DNA from: Deltaproteobacteria bacterium
GTDB lineage: Bacteria; Desulfobacterota; Desulfobacteria; Desulfobacterales; Desulfosarcinaceae
Reading direction: 5' to 3'
DNA: 64,000 bases
Assembly: GCA_021824175.1 (NCBI GenBank)
Contig: JAKALP010000020.1
Span: forward strand, 1 to 64,000
Shown: positions 27,194 through 36,615 of the stretch, one piece after another
How positions within the stretch are numbered: position 1 is the first letter of the stretch
How the letters are laid out: every line of letters begins with the position of its first letter
Translations under genes and position numbers: made by a program
Notes under the pieces: model-generated
Databases searched by the model: none
Told to the model about the DNA's origin: nothing
What the model saw: only the letters and a program-made list of their open reading frames with translations

Positions 27194-28331
27194 CCGCCCG
27201 AAGAAAATAGCCATGGTCGTACCCCGCTACGGTCGTGTGGGTGGCGGCGAGCGCTTCGTCATGGCGCTGACCGAGCAATTGGCCACCATGCCAGAGCTGG
27301 AAATGCATGTGTTCGCCAACCGTTGGGATGTCCAAAGCAACGGCGTGCGCTTCCACAAGGTGCCAATCATTACTTTTCCCCGCTTTTTGACGACTCCAAG
27401 TTTTGCTTACTTCGCCAACCACCGCATTGCCGCAGCGGGAATGGACCTGATCCACACCCATGATCGCATTCTGGAAGCCGACCTTTTTACCGCCCATGGT
27501 CTTCCCCATGCTACCTGGATCCGGGAAGTACGCCGCAAGCGCCCCAGCCTGTTCGATCGGGCTACCGCCTGGACAGAGGCGCGTCTGATCACCAGCATCC
27601 GCTGCCGTAGAATTCTTCCTGTGTCCACCCTGGTGCAGGAGAAAATTGCGGCCGCCTTTCCCCAAAGCAGAAGTAAACTCCAGGTTATCACCCCAGGAGT
27701 GGATACTACCCTTTTTGAAGCCCTTGACCGCCAAACCTGTCGGACCCAAATCCGACAACGCTTCGGGATAGCGCAAAGTGACCGGGTCATTCTCTTCGTG
27801 GGCATGAACTTCGAAGTCAAAGGGCTGGAAGCCATTTTGAAAGCATTGGCCGGCCTGAAACAGAGGGCGCACGAAATGCAGGCCAAACTGCTGGTGGTAG
27901 GTAAAGGCGACCATCGACGGTACGCTGACTTGGCACGCCAACTGGGCATTGAAAAGGAAGTAATTTTTGCCGGTGTGTGGCGCGACGAGATCGCGCCGGT
28001 CTATCTGGCCGCCGATCTATTCATTATGCTCTCGACCTTTGACACCTTTGGCTTGACCGTCCTGGAAGCCATGGCGGCCGCATTGCCCGTGATTATCAGT
28101 CCCACAGTGGGAGCTCGCGACATTGTGCGAAATGGTGCCAACGGCTTTGTAGTTGACCCAGACCGCACTGACGAGATCGTTAATCACATGGTTCAGGCCT
28201 TGGAACCTGAAACCCATGCACGCATGGCATCTCTTGCCAGACGGATGGCCGAAAACAACTCCTGGTCGGCTTTGGCAGACAAGGTGATGTCAGAATATGT
28301 GGCAATGTTGCACCAGCATCATGAGGATTGA
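27186..28331 (+). CDS. Glycosyltransferase family 4 (WaaG-like)
   Basis: GT-B enzyme of 381 residues using a retaining mechanism. The N-terminus KIAMVVPRYGRVGGGERFVM and the C-terminal donor-binding region (VILFVGMNFEVKGLEAILKA near 198, DLFIMLSTFDTFGLTVLEAM near 279) define GT4. The ExFGL-like Glu of the donor site is within the TFDTFGLTVLEAMA segment. It resembles WaaG-type core glucosyltransferases. It overlaps the previous gene by eight bases. Confidence 0.85.
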   Translation: MNNRPKKIAMVVPRYGRVGGGERFVMALTEQLATMPELEMHVFANRWDVQSNGVRFHKVPIITFPRFLTTPSFAYFANHRIAAAGMDLIHTHDRILEADLFTAHGLPHATWIREVRRKRPSLFDRATAWTEARLITSIRCRRILPVSTLVQEKIAAAFPQSRSKLQVITPGVDTTLFEALDRQTCRTQIRQRFGIAQSDRVILFVGMNFEVKGLEAILKALAGLKQRAHEMQAKLLVVGKGDHRRYADLARQLGIEKEVIFAGVWRDEIAPVYLAADLFIMLSTFDTFGLTVLEAMAAALPVIISPTVGARDIVRNGANGFVVDPDRTDEIVNHMVQALEPETHARMASLARRMAENNSWSALADKVMSEYVAMLHQHHED

Positions 28332-28349
28332 GTTAACGAGGATACCTCT

Positions 28350-30149
28350 ATGAATGTTGACATTATTCTACCTACATACAATCGAAATGAAATGTTGATC
28401 GAGGCCCTTCATAGTGTGGCTTCTCAAACATATCCTCACTGGGTTTGCTGGATTGCAGAGGACGGCTCAAGCAGTGAGACCAGAGCCGTTATATCTCCCT
28501 TTTTAAATGATAACCGTTTTCACTATTTGCCGGGCCCTCATGAGGGGACACCAGTCGTTCCCCGAAACAGAGCTTACCTTGCTGGCAATGAACCTTGGGT
28601 CGCCTTTCTAGACGACGATGATATCTGGCTTCCCCAAAAACTGGAAAAACAAATAGCCTTTTTAAATACTCATCAAGATTGTGTTCTACTTGGGAGCAAT
28701 GCGCTGATCATGAGGGAAAACCAAGAGGGCAGTGAAGATGGGCTTCCCCCATATTTTAGCAAAGGTCCTTTTGGCAGGGTTCCTTATTCAACCATAGTCC
28801 AGGATGACTGGTTTATCAACTCATCTGTAATCGTGCGGCGCTCGGCGTTGTTGTATAGTGGCTTCCAAAACAGCGCATTGATGCAGGGCGAGGATTATGA
28901 CCTATGGCTGCGCGTCGGCGTCTTGGGTGAAATGTGGTTGATACGGGATACTCTAGTGATCTACCGGGATCGCTCGACTCAAAATGCTGTCTGGACGAAA
29001 CCATCACACGAGAGGCGCCAGATAGTATATCACACAAAATATAAAATTTACCGGTCGGCCCTATCGGGTGTAGGGGAATTTCCGAGCCCGTTGCTTTTTC
29101 CGGAAAACGCAAAGCAAGAGAGGGCCTGCAGAAGAGAGCTTGATTTCTATGCTTCTGGACCCAAATTTCTAGGCAGACTACGGCACCATGTTGGATCAAA
29201 AGCAGTTGAACTTTTTTGCTTGCACCCGTCAAAGCAACAGATAAAAAAAAGCCTCGAAGCTTTTTCCGAATGTAAAGCCCGCTGGAAACCATTACGAAGG
29301 CCCTACTCGGTCGAGTGTATTATTTTCTCAAAAGACCGAGCCATACAATTGCATGCTTTACTAAGTACTTTTCGGGAGAAGGTGGTTCCTGCTGTTCCCG
29401 CCCATGTTCTCTACCATGCATCATCAGAAGCTCACGACAAGTCATATGATGAACTCACGAAAATCTTCTCTGATCAAGATATTCATTTCATCCGGCAAAC
29501 TGCAAATCTCTCCTTTAAAAATCATTTATTGAATATTCTCTTAACTCAAAAATGCGACTTGGTATTTTTTCTCGTCGACGACATTCTGTTCACCGAATCA
29601 GTGGACCTGAACGAATTTTTGCAATATGACCCGGATCAGTTTGTACCCAGCCTACGGATGGGCACAAATTTATCCAAATGTTATATGGTGCAAAAATTCC
29701 AACCTCTTCCTCCATTTTTAGAAACCGAGGTTAAAGGACCGGATAAAATTGCATGGAGATGGAACTCGGGTACCCTTGATTGGACTTATCCGCTCTCGGT
29801 AGATGGTCATTTTTTTGATAGAAGAGAAATAGCCACAATGGCTTCCCTGATCTGCTTTAAAGCGCCCAACTCCTTTGAAGACAATCTCCAGATTTTCAGA
29901 TCAAGATTTTTAAACCGCATCGGCATCGGATATAAAAAATCGAGGATTGTTAATATCCCATGTAACCGGGTGCAGGAAGAGATTTCCAATCGTTCGGGTG
30001 ACACCCCACCAGATCAGCTTCTTCAAAAATGGTGCAATGGGCTTCAAATCGACTACACCCAACTGTATGGGTATATCAACAACGGCGTACACGAGGAAAT
30101 TCCACTCATTTTTAAAAAACGGGATCCTGCAAAAACCGCAAAAGAGTAG
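28350..30149 (+). CDS. Two-domain glycosyltransferase (GT2 plus second GT-A-like domain)
   Basis: A 599-residue protein. Residues 1-230 are a GT2 domain: VDIILPTYNRNEMLIEAL at the start, FLDDDDIWLPQKLEKQ near 89, MQGEDYDLWLRVGV near 178. From about 320 a second domain begins with VECIIFSKDRAIQLHALL and contains LVFFLVDDILFTESVDL near 405, which looks like another metal-binding GT-A core. Only the first domain is a familiar family; I cannot name the second. The gene is more AT-rich than its upstream neighbours. GAGGATACCTCT precedes the ATG. It probably adds two sugars, or one sugar plus a modifier. Confidence 0.75.
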   Translation: MNVDIILPTYNRNEMLIEALHSVASQTYPHWVCWIAEDGSSSETRAVISPFLNDNRFHYLPGPHEGTPVVPRNRAYLAGNEPWVAFLDDDDIWLPQKLEKQIAFLNTHQDCVLLGSNALIMRENQEGSEDGLPPYFSKGPFGRVPYSTIVQDDWFINSSVIVRRSALLYSGFQNSALMQGEDYDLWLRVGVLGEMWLIRDTLVIYRDRSTQNAVWTKPSHERRQIVYHTKYKIYRSALSGVGEFPSPLLFPENAKQERACRRELDFYASGPKFLGRLRHHVGSKAVELFCLHPSKQQIKKSLEAFSECKARWKPLRRPYSVECIIFSKDRAIQLHALLSTFREKVVPAVPAHVLYHASSEAHDKSYDELTKIFSDQDIHFIRQTANLSFKNHLLNILLTQKCDLVFFLVDDILFTESVDLNEFLQYDPDQFVPSLRMGTNLSKCYMVQKFQPLPPFLETEVKGPDKIAWRWNSGTLDWTYPLSVDGHFFDRREIATMASLICFKAPNSFEDNLQIFRSRFLNRIGIGYKKSRIVNIPCNRVQEEISNRSGDTPPDQLLQKWCNGLQIDYTQLYGYINNGVHEEIPLIFKKRDPAKTAKE

Positions 30150-30158
30150 GGCAAAAAG

Positions 30159-31241
30159 ATGATACGAAAGGGTAGCTCTATTATTTCTCCCCACTTGAAA
30201 AGTGTACTGTTGATTCAACTTGGCGATATCGGAGATATTGTTCTAAGCTTTCCCTGCGCGGCTGCAATCCGAAAAAATTTCCCTCATGCCCACATTACCA
30301 TGGCTATACGACCCAAGGGTGGAGATCTACTGTCGTGCTGCCCGCACATCGATGAAACAGTTTGGATTGACGATAAGAAACAACCAATTGCGCGGGCTGC
30401 GTTATCCCAAATCCGATTTTTTGTAAAGCTACGAGACAAGTCCTTTGATCTGGCCATAGATTTGCGAACCGGCACGCGAGGCGCCATCTTAGCCTTTCTT
30501 ACAGGTGCACAACGTCGTATTGGCTTTTTTTCTAATGGTGAACCGTTTTGGCGCAATTTGCTCTTCACCGATCTGGCTTCACCCTATGAACCTAAAAACA
30601 CCCATATCTCCCATTACTATACAAGTCTTCTATCCGATTTCGGCATTGTTATATCTCAGACGTGGCCCGAAATGCGTGTGCCACAGAGCGTGATGCACAC
30701 GATTGCACTTCGTTTGATGCACATCAGAGCAAATTCTGGAGATCGAAAGCTGGTGGTCATCCAACCTTTTTCGCTATGGCGCTATAAAGAGTGGGGTGAT
30801 GAAAAATTCGCGGATTTCATAAGCCGCCTCTGCACAGAAACCCATTCGTTTGTCATTATTGTAGGATCCTCAGCAGAACGTGAAAGGGCTGAAGCGCTGG
30901 CAGCCCGGGCAAGCAGTTTTGTAGCCAACTGGGCAGGCCAAACCTCCCTGGCCCAATTGGCGGCGCTGGTGGCCCAGGCTTCACTTTTCATCGGTGTGGA
31001 CAGTGCCGGTATGCATATCGCAGCAGCCGTAGGCACAGCCACGGTAACCATCTTCGGTCCCAGCTCTGCTGCGGATTGGGCACCCAGGGGAGACATCCAT
31101 ACTACAGTCACCCCCGATTGGCCCTGCTCCCCATGTTTCCAAAAGGGGTGTCGGGATAGCGGCATTAGTGATTGTCTGATTAGGCTACCGGTTCAATCCG
31201 TTTTCGAAGCTGTATCGCGTCGACTCTTTGGAATCAAATGA
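30159..31241 (+). CDS. Glycosyltransferase family 9 (heptosyltransferase-like)
   Basis: Third GT9 enzyme in the cluster, 360 residues. Visible are LLIQLGDIGDIVLSFPCAAA near 16, VIQPFSLWRYKEWGDEKF near 197, NWAGQTSLAQLAALV near 255 and FIGVDSAGMHIAAAVGTA near 274. It may add an outer-core heptose or a third heptose. The N-terminal signature differs from waaC and waaF here, so it is not a recent duplicate. It ends the plus-strand cluster, converging on waaL. Confidence 0.85.
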   Translation: MIRKGSSIISPHLKSVLLIQLGDIGDIVLSFPCAAAIRKNFPHAHITMAIRPKGGDLLSCCPHIDETVWIDDKKQPIARAALSQIRFFVKLRDKSFDLAIDLRTGTRGAILAFLTGAQRRIGFFSNGEPFWRNLLFTDLASPYEPKNTHISHYYTSLLSDFGIVISQTWPEMRVPQSVMHTIALRLMHIRANSGDRKLVVIQPFSLWRYKEWGDEKFADFISRLCTETHSFVIIVGSSAERERAEALAARASSFVANWAGQTSLAQLAALVAQASLFIGVDSAGMHIAAAVGTATVTIFGPSSAADWAPRGDIHTTVTPDWPCSPCFQKGCRDSGISDCLIRLPVQSVFEAVSRRLFGIK

Positions 31242-31483
31242 ATCGGCTATCGCCAAAAGTCAGTATAATATTCACTTGCCAATATGGATCAAATCAATTG
31301 CAGTTGCGGAAAATCCCAACTTGATAACAGCACTATGCTTTCCAAGAGTCTATATCCAAAAGAAGCCCCTGGTTATCATCCGACACCATATTATTTTTAA
31401 CTTCAATAGCTAACAGGCCTCATCCGATATAAGCTCCTTCAAGGAAAACTTTATCTATTAAGCGGCCCTCTGTGCGCTCCTCA

Positions 31484-32800
31484 TTAATTGTGCCCACAAA
31501 AGACTTGATTGCCATTTATTCCTCTTTTGTTCTCCATTTGAAAACTATTCAAACGCCACAATATGCTCATCATGCCTAAAAAGATAAAAAACATCATAGC
31601 TGAAGCTTTAAATAAGAATAATGGTTCCAGCAGGCCCATAAAAAAATACGCAACAAAAACAACGGCCACATACATCGTTAAACACTTGATATCTTTATCG
31701 ATAGAATATCGTAGGGTTTGCCAGCACATTTTTATAAATACATAAAGAATCACAAAAAATATTGATAAACCAACCAACCCTATTCTAACAGCAATGTCTA
31801 ACAATAAATTATGGGGAGTAATAAGTTCTTGGGGTCTATACTTCGGTGGTATTTTATTGATGTAAGCTTCTTTATTAATGCTATTATTGAAGGTCATCAT
31901 GCCAAAACCGATGCCCTTCAAGGGATAGTCTTTTAATACTTCACAAGCCACATAATTCATTTTTAATCTTTCGGACAAACTGCTGGTTTCCAGCCGCTCT
32001 CTGGCTGGCGATAATAGAAAGACTATTATAACGGTCAACAACGCACACAGAGGTATGAGCTTTTTTCTACTTATCACCAACAGGGCGACGGCCGCCAATA
32101 CAAATGCCGCTAAAGTGCCTCTGCTTTGTGTTAGAATCATGCCAATTATGGTCGGCAGTGCGCATAAAACAAGGGCAATGCGTACATAAAATGCCGATGA
32201 TTGGACGAATAAGTAAAGACAAAAGAAGATGGCAGGAATGTTCAAGGTGCCAATAAAATTGACGGGGAGTTCCGTTGAGACATTTTTGGAATTGCTCATC
32301 AGCCAGCCAAACCGGACCGCTTTGACTGGATTATCCATGATAAAATAATAATAAATAAGGCCCAACAAAGAAAAGCACGCAGCAGACAGAATAATGATCC
32401 ACACCAAAGAGTCTAGTCGCTTTTTATTAGGAAAAAAATTAACAACCAGAAAATAAAAAATAATATGATTCAGCAAATGCCCGCGAACATCGTTGATGGT
32501 ATTCCTAACGTCAATTGCCCAGGAAATGCTAAGCAGTGCCCATAAGAAAAAAATCATTAAAGGATAGGTGAGGGGTGTTTTGAGGGTGTAATCATCCGGA
32601 CTGACATAAAACAAAAGCAGTGCGAAAGCGATCGCCAGATAAAAAGAAATATTTATTAGAGTAGTTGTGTGCGGAATTGGTCTAAAAAATATAAACATCC
32701 CAATGAGGATGAACACATAAGAATTTAAGGCTATTAATAATTTTCCATGCCTTATGCGGAATTCTTCAAGATATTGCCGATTCATTATATTAGTACCCAC
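31484..32800 (-). CDS. waaL: O-antigen ligase (WaaL / Wzy_C family)
   Basis: Membrane enzyme that joins polyprenyl-linked O-antigen to lipid A-core on the periplasmic face. The 438 residues form 10-12 hydrophobic helices with the Wzy_C core: TQSRGTLAAFVLAAVALLV near 227 and a large periplasmic loop containing the conserved TPHNLLLDIAVRIGL (near 330-344) with its His. The start is GTG at 32800; ATG at 32785 is an alternative. Base composition is markedly AT-rich compared with the lipid A genes around it, which suggests acquisition by transfer. Confidence 0.85.
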   Translation of the reverse strand: MGTNIMNRQYLEEFRIRHGKLLIALNSYVFILIGMFIFFRPIPHTTTLINISFYLAIAFALLLFYVSPDDYTLKTPLTYPLMIFFLWALLSISWAIDVRNTINDVRGHLLNHIIFYFLVVNFFPNKKRLDSLVWIIILSAACFSLLGLIYYYFIMDNPVKAVRFGWLMSNSKNVSTELPVNFIGTLNIPAIFFCLYLFVQSSAFYVRIALVLCALPTIIGMILTQSRGTLAAFVLAAVALLVISRKKLIPLCALLTVIIVFLLSPARERLETSSLSERLKMNYVACEVLKDYPLKGIGFGMMTFNNSINKEAYINKIPPKYRPQELITPHNLLLDIAVRIGLVGLSIFFVILYVFIKMCWQTLRYSIDKDIKCLTMYVAVVFVAYFFMGLLEPLFLFKASAMMFFIFLGMMSILWRLNSFQMENKRGINGNQVFCGHN

Positions 32801-32839
32801 ATATGGTGCGCGTGTAACAGTTCAAACTTAAGAATTTCT

Positions 32840-33766
32840 TCAGTAGTAATTTCTTTCCTGCTCGAAAGGCAGATACCTGTTATGAGCAAATCTTTCTATC
32901 AACTTTGGATAATCATTGATTGTCTTTTTTTCCAGCGGGTCGTAGATTTTAATATATGAATCTAAATTGGGCCACTTAGCGTCCCACATTTTGCGGATTT
33001 CGGCAGACCAGTTGCCTGCTATGTAACCATCGTAGCACTTTTCTCGCGCATTACTCTTTTCCGTTACTTTATGATAATGCCAAACGAAGGAATCCAAGCT
33101 GACGGCCGTGCACCCGCCCGATAGAAAGCAACGCAACGAAAAATCATTATTCTCATAACAAGCCTTCCAGCGCTCATCAAAGTAACCGACTTTGGCAAAG
33201 ACCTCCCGCCGCCAAAACATCACATTGAGCTCCGAGCCAATTACGCGGAAATAAGATGGCATACTTCTCCCGAGTATTTTATCCAATACCGTTGACTTTT
33301 GTCTGCGTAATGGTTCTAAATTAATGTGATCAGAACCGAATGGCTCGGAAGGTGTCCATGTCTGATAGCTGAGATCGCTCTTATCGGTGAAAGGAGTTGC
33401 CTGATAAACATCATTGATTTGTACCTTATTAAACAAATCTTCATCCATGCCTGAAGTTATCAACACATCGGACGTGATCAAAGCGAGCACTGGCGATCGT
33501 GAGAGGCGAACGAAGAGATTGATCGCGCCGCTGATGCCTATGTTTCGATTGAGCAATATCGTGGAGAATTGATAACGGTTCTGCTTTTCTATCAGCCAAC
33601 TACGATGATTCGGGACAGAACCCTGATCTAAAAGAAAGACATCGCTTTTGAGTATTTTGCTTTTTCTCTCAAAAAAAGCTTCTACTGTTTTCTCCAAAAT
33701 TTCTGAGGCATGTGGATCGCCATCTGGATTATAATTCAAGATCAAGTAGGAGATATCAGGCGTCAT
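32840..33766 (-). CDS. Glycosyltransferase family 2
   Basis: A GT-A enzyme of 308 residues likely to build outer core or O-antigen. Visible: YLILNYNPDGD at the start, VFLLDQGSVPNHR near 44, NRNIGISGAINLFVRLS near 73, LALITSDVLITSGM near 93 as the DXD-like region. The C-terminal part has NDFSLRCFLSGG near 224. The gene is AT-rich like waaL and adjacent to it, 39 bases apart on the same strand. Specificity is unknown. Confidence 0.8.
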   Translation of the reverse strand: MTPDISYLILNYNPDGDPHASEILEKTVEAFFERKSKILKSDVFLLDQGSVPNHRSWLIEKQNRYQFSTILLNRNIGISGAINLFVRLSRSPVLALITSDVLITSGMDEDLFNKVQINDVYQATPFTDKSDLSYQTWTPSEPFGSDHINLEPLRRQKSTVLDKILGRSMPSYFRVIGSELNVMFWRREVFAKVGYFDERWKACYENNDFSLRCFLSGGCTAVSLDSFVWHYHKVTEKSNAREKCYDGYIAGNWSAEIRKMWDAKWPNLDSYIKIYDPLEKKTINDYPKLIERFAHNRYLPFEQERNYY

Positions 33767-34196
33767 AATATTTCATGCTTCTTAGGTTACAACCACCGAG
33801 GGCATTTCGGGACGAAATATTGAAGTATGCTTCTCGGTATATCTTGTGCAAGTTGAGTAAAGCATAGAAAGGCACCTTAAGGGGTTGAAATTTATAGTGG
33901 CCTCCAATACGAAATCAACGAGTCGGTTTTTTACCGGAATTGCAGCGGGATCGTTGCATATAAAGGGCATAGGGAAAGGCCGGACGATATGATTATTAAG
34001 TTTATTTGATTCCATCCTGATCTTCTCGATTGCATGAATCGATAACAGGTATTCCGATCTATAGCGCTGTTAACCCATTCATATTAAAATAGAGTTTATT
34101 TTACAAGCGCTGTATCAAGGCCAACGGCGAGGACCTGTTCTGGGCGGATTGTTTCACCTCATTTTCTGTAGAAGCTATAGTGGGGCTTAAAGACCT
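33767..34196. other. AT-rich intergenic region, one weak candidate ORF
   Basis: 430 bases between lpxK (34197) and the GT2 at 33766. A minus-strand frame from 34015 to 33782 could encode 77 residues (MESNKLNNHIVRPFPMP...), but it has a poorly placed AGG next to the ATG, resembles no family I know and lies in AT-rich DNA. I treat it as doubtful. The rest (34016-34196) shows no clear structure. Confidence 0.3.
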
Positions 34197-35303
34197 TCAG
34201 AGGGCTGATATGAGTCTATCAAAACTCGCCATAGGGTCATGAACCATAATTTGGATGCCAGCCACTATCAGCGGCAACAGCACTTCAGCCCTTGCAGACA
34301 GGCGGTAATAGTCCTTTTCCGAGGTCACGATCCATTGCGCATGCACTTCATGCTTGGCGCGCAAAATCGCCTCCAGGTCAGTGCGTTGATACACATGATG
34401 ATCATCAAAGCTTTGCACTCCTTTAATCAAAAGGCCACTGCGACTTAGACTCTGGAAAAAAGCGTCATTATCGGCAATTCCTGAAAAAGCAAAAACCGGC
34501 TGCCCTGCCAATGAGGCAGCCTCAATTGGGCACAAAGATCTAATGTTGGAACTGTGCACTGACGATCCGGTCTGATAAAATATGGAGACATGATTAGAAT
34601 GATACTGTTGTCGGCATGCAGCATCTTCTATAACCACCGGCAAATTGGGCATTTCGCCGGCTCGCGAATATACAACCACATCGGCCCGCTGGGCAGCCAC
34701 AATGGGCTCACGTAGTTTGCCTCCTGGCAATAGACGCATATTTCCAAACGGTCGCCGGGCATCAAGCAGCAATATATTGAGATCGCGATGAAGACTCAGA
34801 TGTTGATACCCATCATCAAGGATAATGACGTCGGGGTTGTACTCCTTGATTGCTCGCTGGCCGGATTGGTAGCGATTGCGCCCCACCAGTACAGGGATAC
34901 CAAGGAGTTGATGGGCCATCATATAGGGTTCATCGCCCGCCTGTTCGGGCCCCATCAAAATATGTTGGCCATCAGAGACCACGCCGCCGTCTTTTTCAGC
35001 CGCACCCTTGTAACCGCGACTGATTACCACCACCTTTTTTCTTTGCTGCTGGAGTCTACGGGCCACGTAGACCGTCATAGGGGTTTTGCCTGTGCCACCG
35101 ACGGTCAGGTTGCCGATGGAAATCACTTTACAGGGCAGACGATGGGTCGTGAGGATGCCTTGGGCATAGAACTTTGCCCGTAGGCGCATAGCAGCGCCAT
35201 AGATCTTGGACACTATCCCGAGCATAGCCTGGGTCTTGGGCCAGCGCCCCTGATCGCGCTCTTCGATGATATCCCTAATCCGATTTTGAAGCGTCTTTAA
35301 CAT
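34197..35303 (-). CDS. lpxK: Tetraacyldisaccharide 4'-kinase (LpxK)
   Basis: Membrane-associated kinase that phosphorylates the 4' position of the lipid A disaccharide. The 368 residues include an N-terminal hydrophobic anchor segment, Walker A ISIGNLTVGGTGKTP near 62-76, the Walker-B like VIILDDGYQHLSLHRDLN near 165 and QWIVTSEKDYYRL near 331 typical of LpxK. It is the last gene of lptF-lptG-waaA-lpxK and follows waaA by five bases. Confidence 0.95.
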   Translation of the reverse strand: MLKTLQNRIRDIIEERDQGRWPKTQAMLGIVSKIYGAAMRLRAKFYAQGILTTHRLPCKVISIGNLTVGGTGKTPMTVYVARRLQQQRKKVVVISRGYKGAAEKDGGVVSDGQHILMGPEQAGDEPYMMAHQLLGIPVLVGRNRYQSGQRAIKEYNPDVIILDDGYQHLSLHRDLNILLLDARRPFGNMRLLPGGKLREPIVAAQRADVVVYSRAGEMPNLPVVIEDAACRQQYHSNHVSIFYQTGSSVHSSNIRSLCPIEAASLAGQPVFAFSGIADNDAFFQSLSRSGLLIKGVQSFDDHHVYQRTDLEAILRAKHEVHAQWIVTSEKDYYRLSARAEVLLPLIVAGIQIMVHDPMASFDRLISAL

Positions 35304-35308
35304 TTTCC

Positions 35309-36607
35309 TTATTGTAAAGCCTTGGTAATTAAGGCCACCGTCTTTTCCACGGCTCCTTTGTTGGATTGAAAGACCTTCAGTGCGCAGCCACCCATCAGGC
35401 TCCGCCCGGCCGAATCCACCAGCAGCGTTTCTGTTTCTTGGTATAGCTGCAATTTCCCGTCAACCCTTTTAGCTCCCCCGCCCTGCTCGAGCAGTTCTGC
35501 CACGGCGGCAAAATCGCTCATATCAGAACCGAACAGAATGGGTTTGGCATAAGCGGCCGGCTCCAACGGATTGTGCCCCCCTTCCTTGACCAGGCTGCCG
35601 CCTACAATGGCGATATCGGCAATACTGTAAAGACGTCGCAATAACCCGATGGTGTTAACCACCAGGATATCTATAAGGCCGTTTTTTTCATCATAGGAAA
35701 GCGCGGACAAGGCCGACGGTTTCAGCCCCATGGCTCTCGCCAGAGCTATAACCGCATCGGCTCGGCCTGGATCGCGTGGGGCCACAATCAATAATAGGTC
35801 GCTGAATTTTTTTTTAAGATCCGCGTAAACCGCAAGACCGATCTCTTCTTCGCCGGCATGGGTGCTGCCCAGGATGATGATTCGCCGCCTGGCATCGATC
35901 CCCATAAGCCGGCGCAATTCATTTCCTTCCTGCACCGGCGCGTCAGTGCCGGGCTGATCGAATTTGACGTTGCCGGTCAGATGGATCTTTTCAGCATGAA
36001 GCCCCAATGAAAAAAGGCGGTCGGCATCCAGTTGGGACTGGGCACCCACGGCGGTAAAGTAATTCAATACCTTTTTGCTGAAGCCGCCTAGCAACCTGTA
36101 CCCGCGAACAGTGCTGATGGAGAGCCGGGCATTGACCCACATCACCGGCACCCTTTTATGCCTGAAATGCCGCAGGAAATTTGGCCAGATATCGGTTTCG
36201 ACGATCACGACCAAGCGGGGGTTGACTTCTTTGGCGATGTGCCTCACGGAGAAAATTAAATCATAGGGAAAATAAAAGAGCGATTGGACTTTGCCCGCGA
36301 ACAATCGTTGGGCCGTTTGCATGCCAGTCAAAGTGGAGGCCGAGACAACCAGGGGCAGGCCAGGCAGGGCCTTGGACAGGGCGTTGACCAAAGGTTCGGC
36401 CGAAAGGATCTCTCCGACGGATAAAGCGTGAATCCAAACCGGGCGCTGACTGCCAATGCTCGAAGTGGGCGGCACCTGCTTGGTAATGGTCCAGCCCAAA
36501 CGATGTAAAAACGTTTCCCGACGTTTGGGGCGCAGCAGGTTCATTAGCAGCAGCGGAGCCCCTAAAAGCAGCACTAAAATTTGGAGGACATTGTATAGAA
36601 TTAACAT
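35309..36607 (-). CDS. waaA: 3-deoxy-D-manno-octulosonic acid (Kdo) transferase
   Basis: Inner-membrane GT30 enzyme that adds Kdo to lipid IVA, using CMP-Kdo. I start at MLILYNVLQILVLLLG (36607, 432 residues), which begins with the single membrane anchor; the frame extends further upstream inside lptG and is not like the family. The HALSVGEILSAEPLV motif near 62 holds the catalytic Glu, and C-terminal GGSLVKEGGHNPLEPAAYAK near 343 is the conserved donor site. It starts nine bases after the lptG stop and has no strong ribosome site, suggesting coupling. Confidence 0.93.
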   Translation of the reverse strand: MLILYNVLQILVLLLGAPLLLMNLLRPKRRETFLHRLGWTITKQVPPTSSIGSQRPVWIHALSVGEILSAEPLVNALSKALPGLPLVVSASTLTGMQTAQRLFAGKVQSLFYFPYDLIFSVRHIAKEVNPRLVVIVETDIWPNFLRHFRHKRVPVMWVNARLSISTVRGYRLLGGFSKKVLNYFTAVGAQSQLDADRLFSLGLHAEKIHLTGNVKFDQPGTDAPVQEGNELRRLMGIDARRRIIILGSTHAGEEEIGLAVYADLKKKFSDLLLIVAPRDPGRADAVIALARAMGLKPSALSALSYDEKNGLIDILVVNTIGLLRRLYSIADIAIVGGSLVKEGGHNPLEPAAYAKPILFGSDMSDFAAVAELLEQGGGAKRVDGKLQLYQETETLLVDSAGRSLMGGCALKVFQSNKGAVEKTVALITKALQ

Positions 36608-36615
36608 TTCAAAGT

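Noticed and set aside
33782-34015. 77-residue minus-strand frame beside lpxK
   Set aside because: Poor ribosome site, no known family, AT-rich background; kept only as a doubtful note.
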